Source: Gammaproteobacteria bacterium (GTDB lineage Bacteria; Pseudomonadota; Gammaproteobacteria; Pseudomonadales; Oleiphilaceae). Taken from it: DNA of 6,924 bases. Under the pieces are notes generated by a model. The model was not told where the DNA came from, did no database searches, and saw nothing but the letters and a program-made list of their open reading frames with translations. Where the stretch lies: contig JAJUGC010000113.1 in NCBI GenBank assembly GCA_029268325.1, positions 1 through 6,924 on the forward strand. Direction: 5' to 3'. The translations under genes and the position numbers were made by a program. Below are positions 5,709 to 6,924 of the stretch, in pieces; positions within the stretch are counted from its first letter, which is position 1, and each line of letters starts with the position of its first letter.

Positions 5709-6924
5709 TTAGACAACCATTTCCTGCTCCCGGACTTGTCGCTCTCTGGTCAAGTCCGGCCGAGTTCCTTCCTGGGAGTGAAGCGCCGTCAGCGCTCGGA
5801 TCACGAGCTGATTCGCCCGGGCCTGGTGAATGTCGTCTGGGATCCGCTGGCCATCAGTGACATAAGAGACCGGCAGCCTGTTCAGTACTGCCAAACTGAT
5901 GGCCTCACCCAGCGTCAACGCCTCATCGAGCTTGGTGATAATACAGCCCGTCAAACCCACAGCCTTGTAGCTATGGTAAGTGGACTTCATCACCTGTGAC
6001 TGGTTGATTGCCGACACCACCAAATGGTTTTGGATCGGGTGGCGGGAGGACTTCAGTTCATCCATCTGCCGGACCCAGGCCTGATCATGATGGTTCAGGC
6101 CCGCGGTATCAATCAGAACCAGCTTTTTATCACGTAGTGTATCAAGGATAGCATCAAGTGAATGATTGTCATCGACCACCCGAACCGGCACCTCCAGAAT
6201 ACGGCCCACGGCCAAGAGCTGTTCATGGGAGGCAATCCGGTAGCGGTCTGTGGTCACCAGGGCGATCCCCTTGGCGCCATGTTTTAGTACATAGCGGGCA
6301 GCCAGTTTACCAATAGTGGTGGTCTTGCCGGAACCCGTCGGCCCCACCAAGGCGAAAATACCACCCTGTTCGATCAATTCTTCTTCAACTGTTTTCACTG
6401 AGCGGGTCAGTCGGGCCAATACATACCGCCAGGCAGCCTGCAAATCACCACTGCGCTCTACCTTGCCCAGCAGTTTCTTTTGCAACTCCGGGAAAACCCC
6501 CAGGCACGTCAGGCGCTGTTCCAGTTCACGACGCACATTGTCCACCTGGCTGCTCTGCAATTGCTGGGTCAGCAGATCCTTCAACATGGAAATTTCGGCT
6601 CGCATCTGGGCAATGGCATCGTTAGAGGCGCCTGCCCCTGTGGTGTCCGTCAGGTTTTCTACCGGATCTTCATGGTTTGAGGCCGCGCCAGCGCGTCCAA
6701 CTTTTGACTCGCGCAGGATGGCGCCAAAATTTTGACCTTCACGAGGCTCGTCGGTAACCAGATAGGGCCTGACCGGCGCTCCAGTAGAGCGACGCACCGC
6801 CGCAATACGCTGGCGCGACTTCGCCAGCTCGCCCTCCAGCTGGCGATGCCGCTCGGTTTCCCGGCGAATCAGCTCGGAGGTGCTCTTGTTCCGCTCAGGC
6901 TCGGGCACCCGGTTACGCAGTTCC
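5709..6924 (-). CDS. flhF: FlhF, SRP-like GTPase for flagellar placement (N-terminus outside window)
   Basis: 404 residues are visible, and the start lies beyond the right edge. The reading frame is open to the window edge (ELRNRVPEPERN). The missing part would hold the usual FlhF B-domain start. Numbering from the valine codon at 6908, residues 10-135 are a charged, partly coiled-coil linker. Residues 135-380 are the NG GTPase domain: G1 P-loop GPTGSGKTTT (189-198), TTDRYRIASHEQL (219-231), G3 DTAGL (267-271) and G4 TKLD (325-328). This is the SRP/FtsY GTPase group. FlhF marks the pole and recruits the first flagellar components; FlhG, encoded next, counteracts it. All GTP-binding motifs are intact. 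The valine GTG at 6908 is not taken as a start because coding continues upstream of it. Confidence 0.95.
   Translation of the reverse strand, partial: ELRNRVPEPERNKSTSELIRRETERHRQLEGELAKSRQRIAAVRRSTGAPVRPYLVTDEPREGQNFGAILRESKVGRAGAASNHEDPVENLTDTTGAGASNDAIAQMRAEISMLKDLLTQQLQSSQVDNVRRELEQRLTCLGVFPELQKKLLGKVERSGDLQAAWRYVLARLTRSVKTVEEELIEQGGIFALVGPTGSGKTTTIGKLAARYVLKHGAKGIALVTTDRYRIASHEQLLAVGRILEVPVRVVDDNHSLDAILDTLRDKKLVLIDTAGLNHHDQAWVRQMDELKSSRHPIQNHLVVSAINQSQVMKSTYHSYKAVGLTGCIITKLDEALTLGEAISLAVLNRLPVSYVTDGQRIPDDIHQARANQLVIRALTALHSQEGTRPDLTRERQVREQEMVV

Noticed and set aside
5576..5999. Plus-strand open frames covering part of the flhF-flhG gap and the flhF 3' end
   Set aside because: Two overlapping frames of low-complexity composition that begin in the 19-bp repeat region and continue antisense to flhF; no motif or conserved start supports them.
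6906..6908. GTG as the start of flhF
   Set aside because: The frame remains open to the window edge upstream, and FlhF proteins have an N-terminal domain before this linker, so the gene is truncated by the window.
1..6924. Defence island, mobile element, CRISPR or secondary-metabolite genes
   Set aside because: All coding capacity is accounted for by core flagellar and chemotaxis genes; no transposase, integrase, spacer-repeat array or terminal inverted repeats were seen.

Overview
The window is a stretch of a polar-flagellum and chemotaxis gene cluster from a gammaproteobacterium. All seven recognisable genes are on the minus strand, so transcription runs from right to left: flhF (5' end cut off by the window edge), flhG/fleN, fliA, cheY, cheZ, cheA and cheB (only the first 49 codons). 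This gene order, with a short-N-terminus FleN-type FlhG, a CheZ phosphatase and a Pseudomonas-like CheA, points to a polarly flagellated member of the Pseudomonas/Marinobacter/Hahella assemblage. Genus cannot be fixed from the sequence alone. The DNA looks moderately GC-rich and nothing suggests horizontal transfer: there are no tRNA genes, IS elements, integrases, CRISPR arrays or toxin-antitoxin genes.

Layout by position, right to left: 6924-5709 is FlhF (SRP-type GTPase that sets the flagellar pole). 5708-5472 is a 237-base gap containing a degenerate 19-bp tandem repeat. 5471-4659 is FlhG (MinD-like ATPase that limits flagellar number). 4633-3902 is FliA (sigma-28). 3901-3597 is a 305-base gap containing a different, degenerate 16-bp tandem repeat. 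3596-3210 is CheY, best started at a TTG codon. 3180-2374 is CheZ, 2363-207 is CheA, and 148-1 is the start of CheB. The cheY-cheZ-cheA-cheB genes are tightly packed (gaps of 29, 10 and 58 bases) and look like one operon. fliA follows flhG after 25 bases and is probably co-transcribed with it.

Together, FlhF and FlhG set flagellar position and number, FliA directs late flagellar and chemotaxis transcription, and CheA/CheY/CheZ/CheB form the core phosphorelay. CheA autophosphorylates on His49 and donates phosphate to CheY (Asp56) and CheB, and CheZ removes it from CheY.

I see no new enzymatic system. The unexpected items are non-coding or linker features: the two unrelated short tandem-repeat tracts in the only two large gaps, and an acidic motif repeated two to three times in the CheA linker, whose DNA has diverged almost only at synonymous sites.
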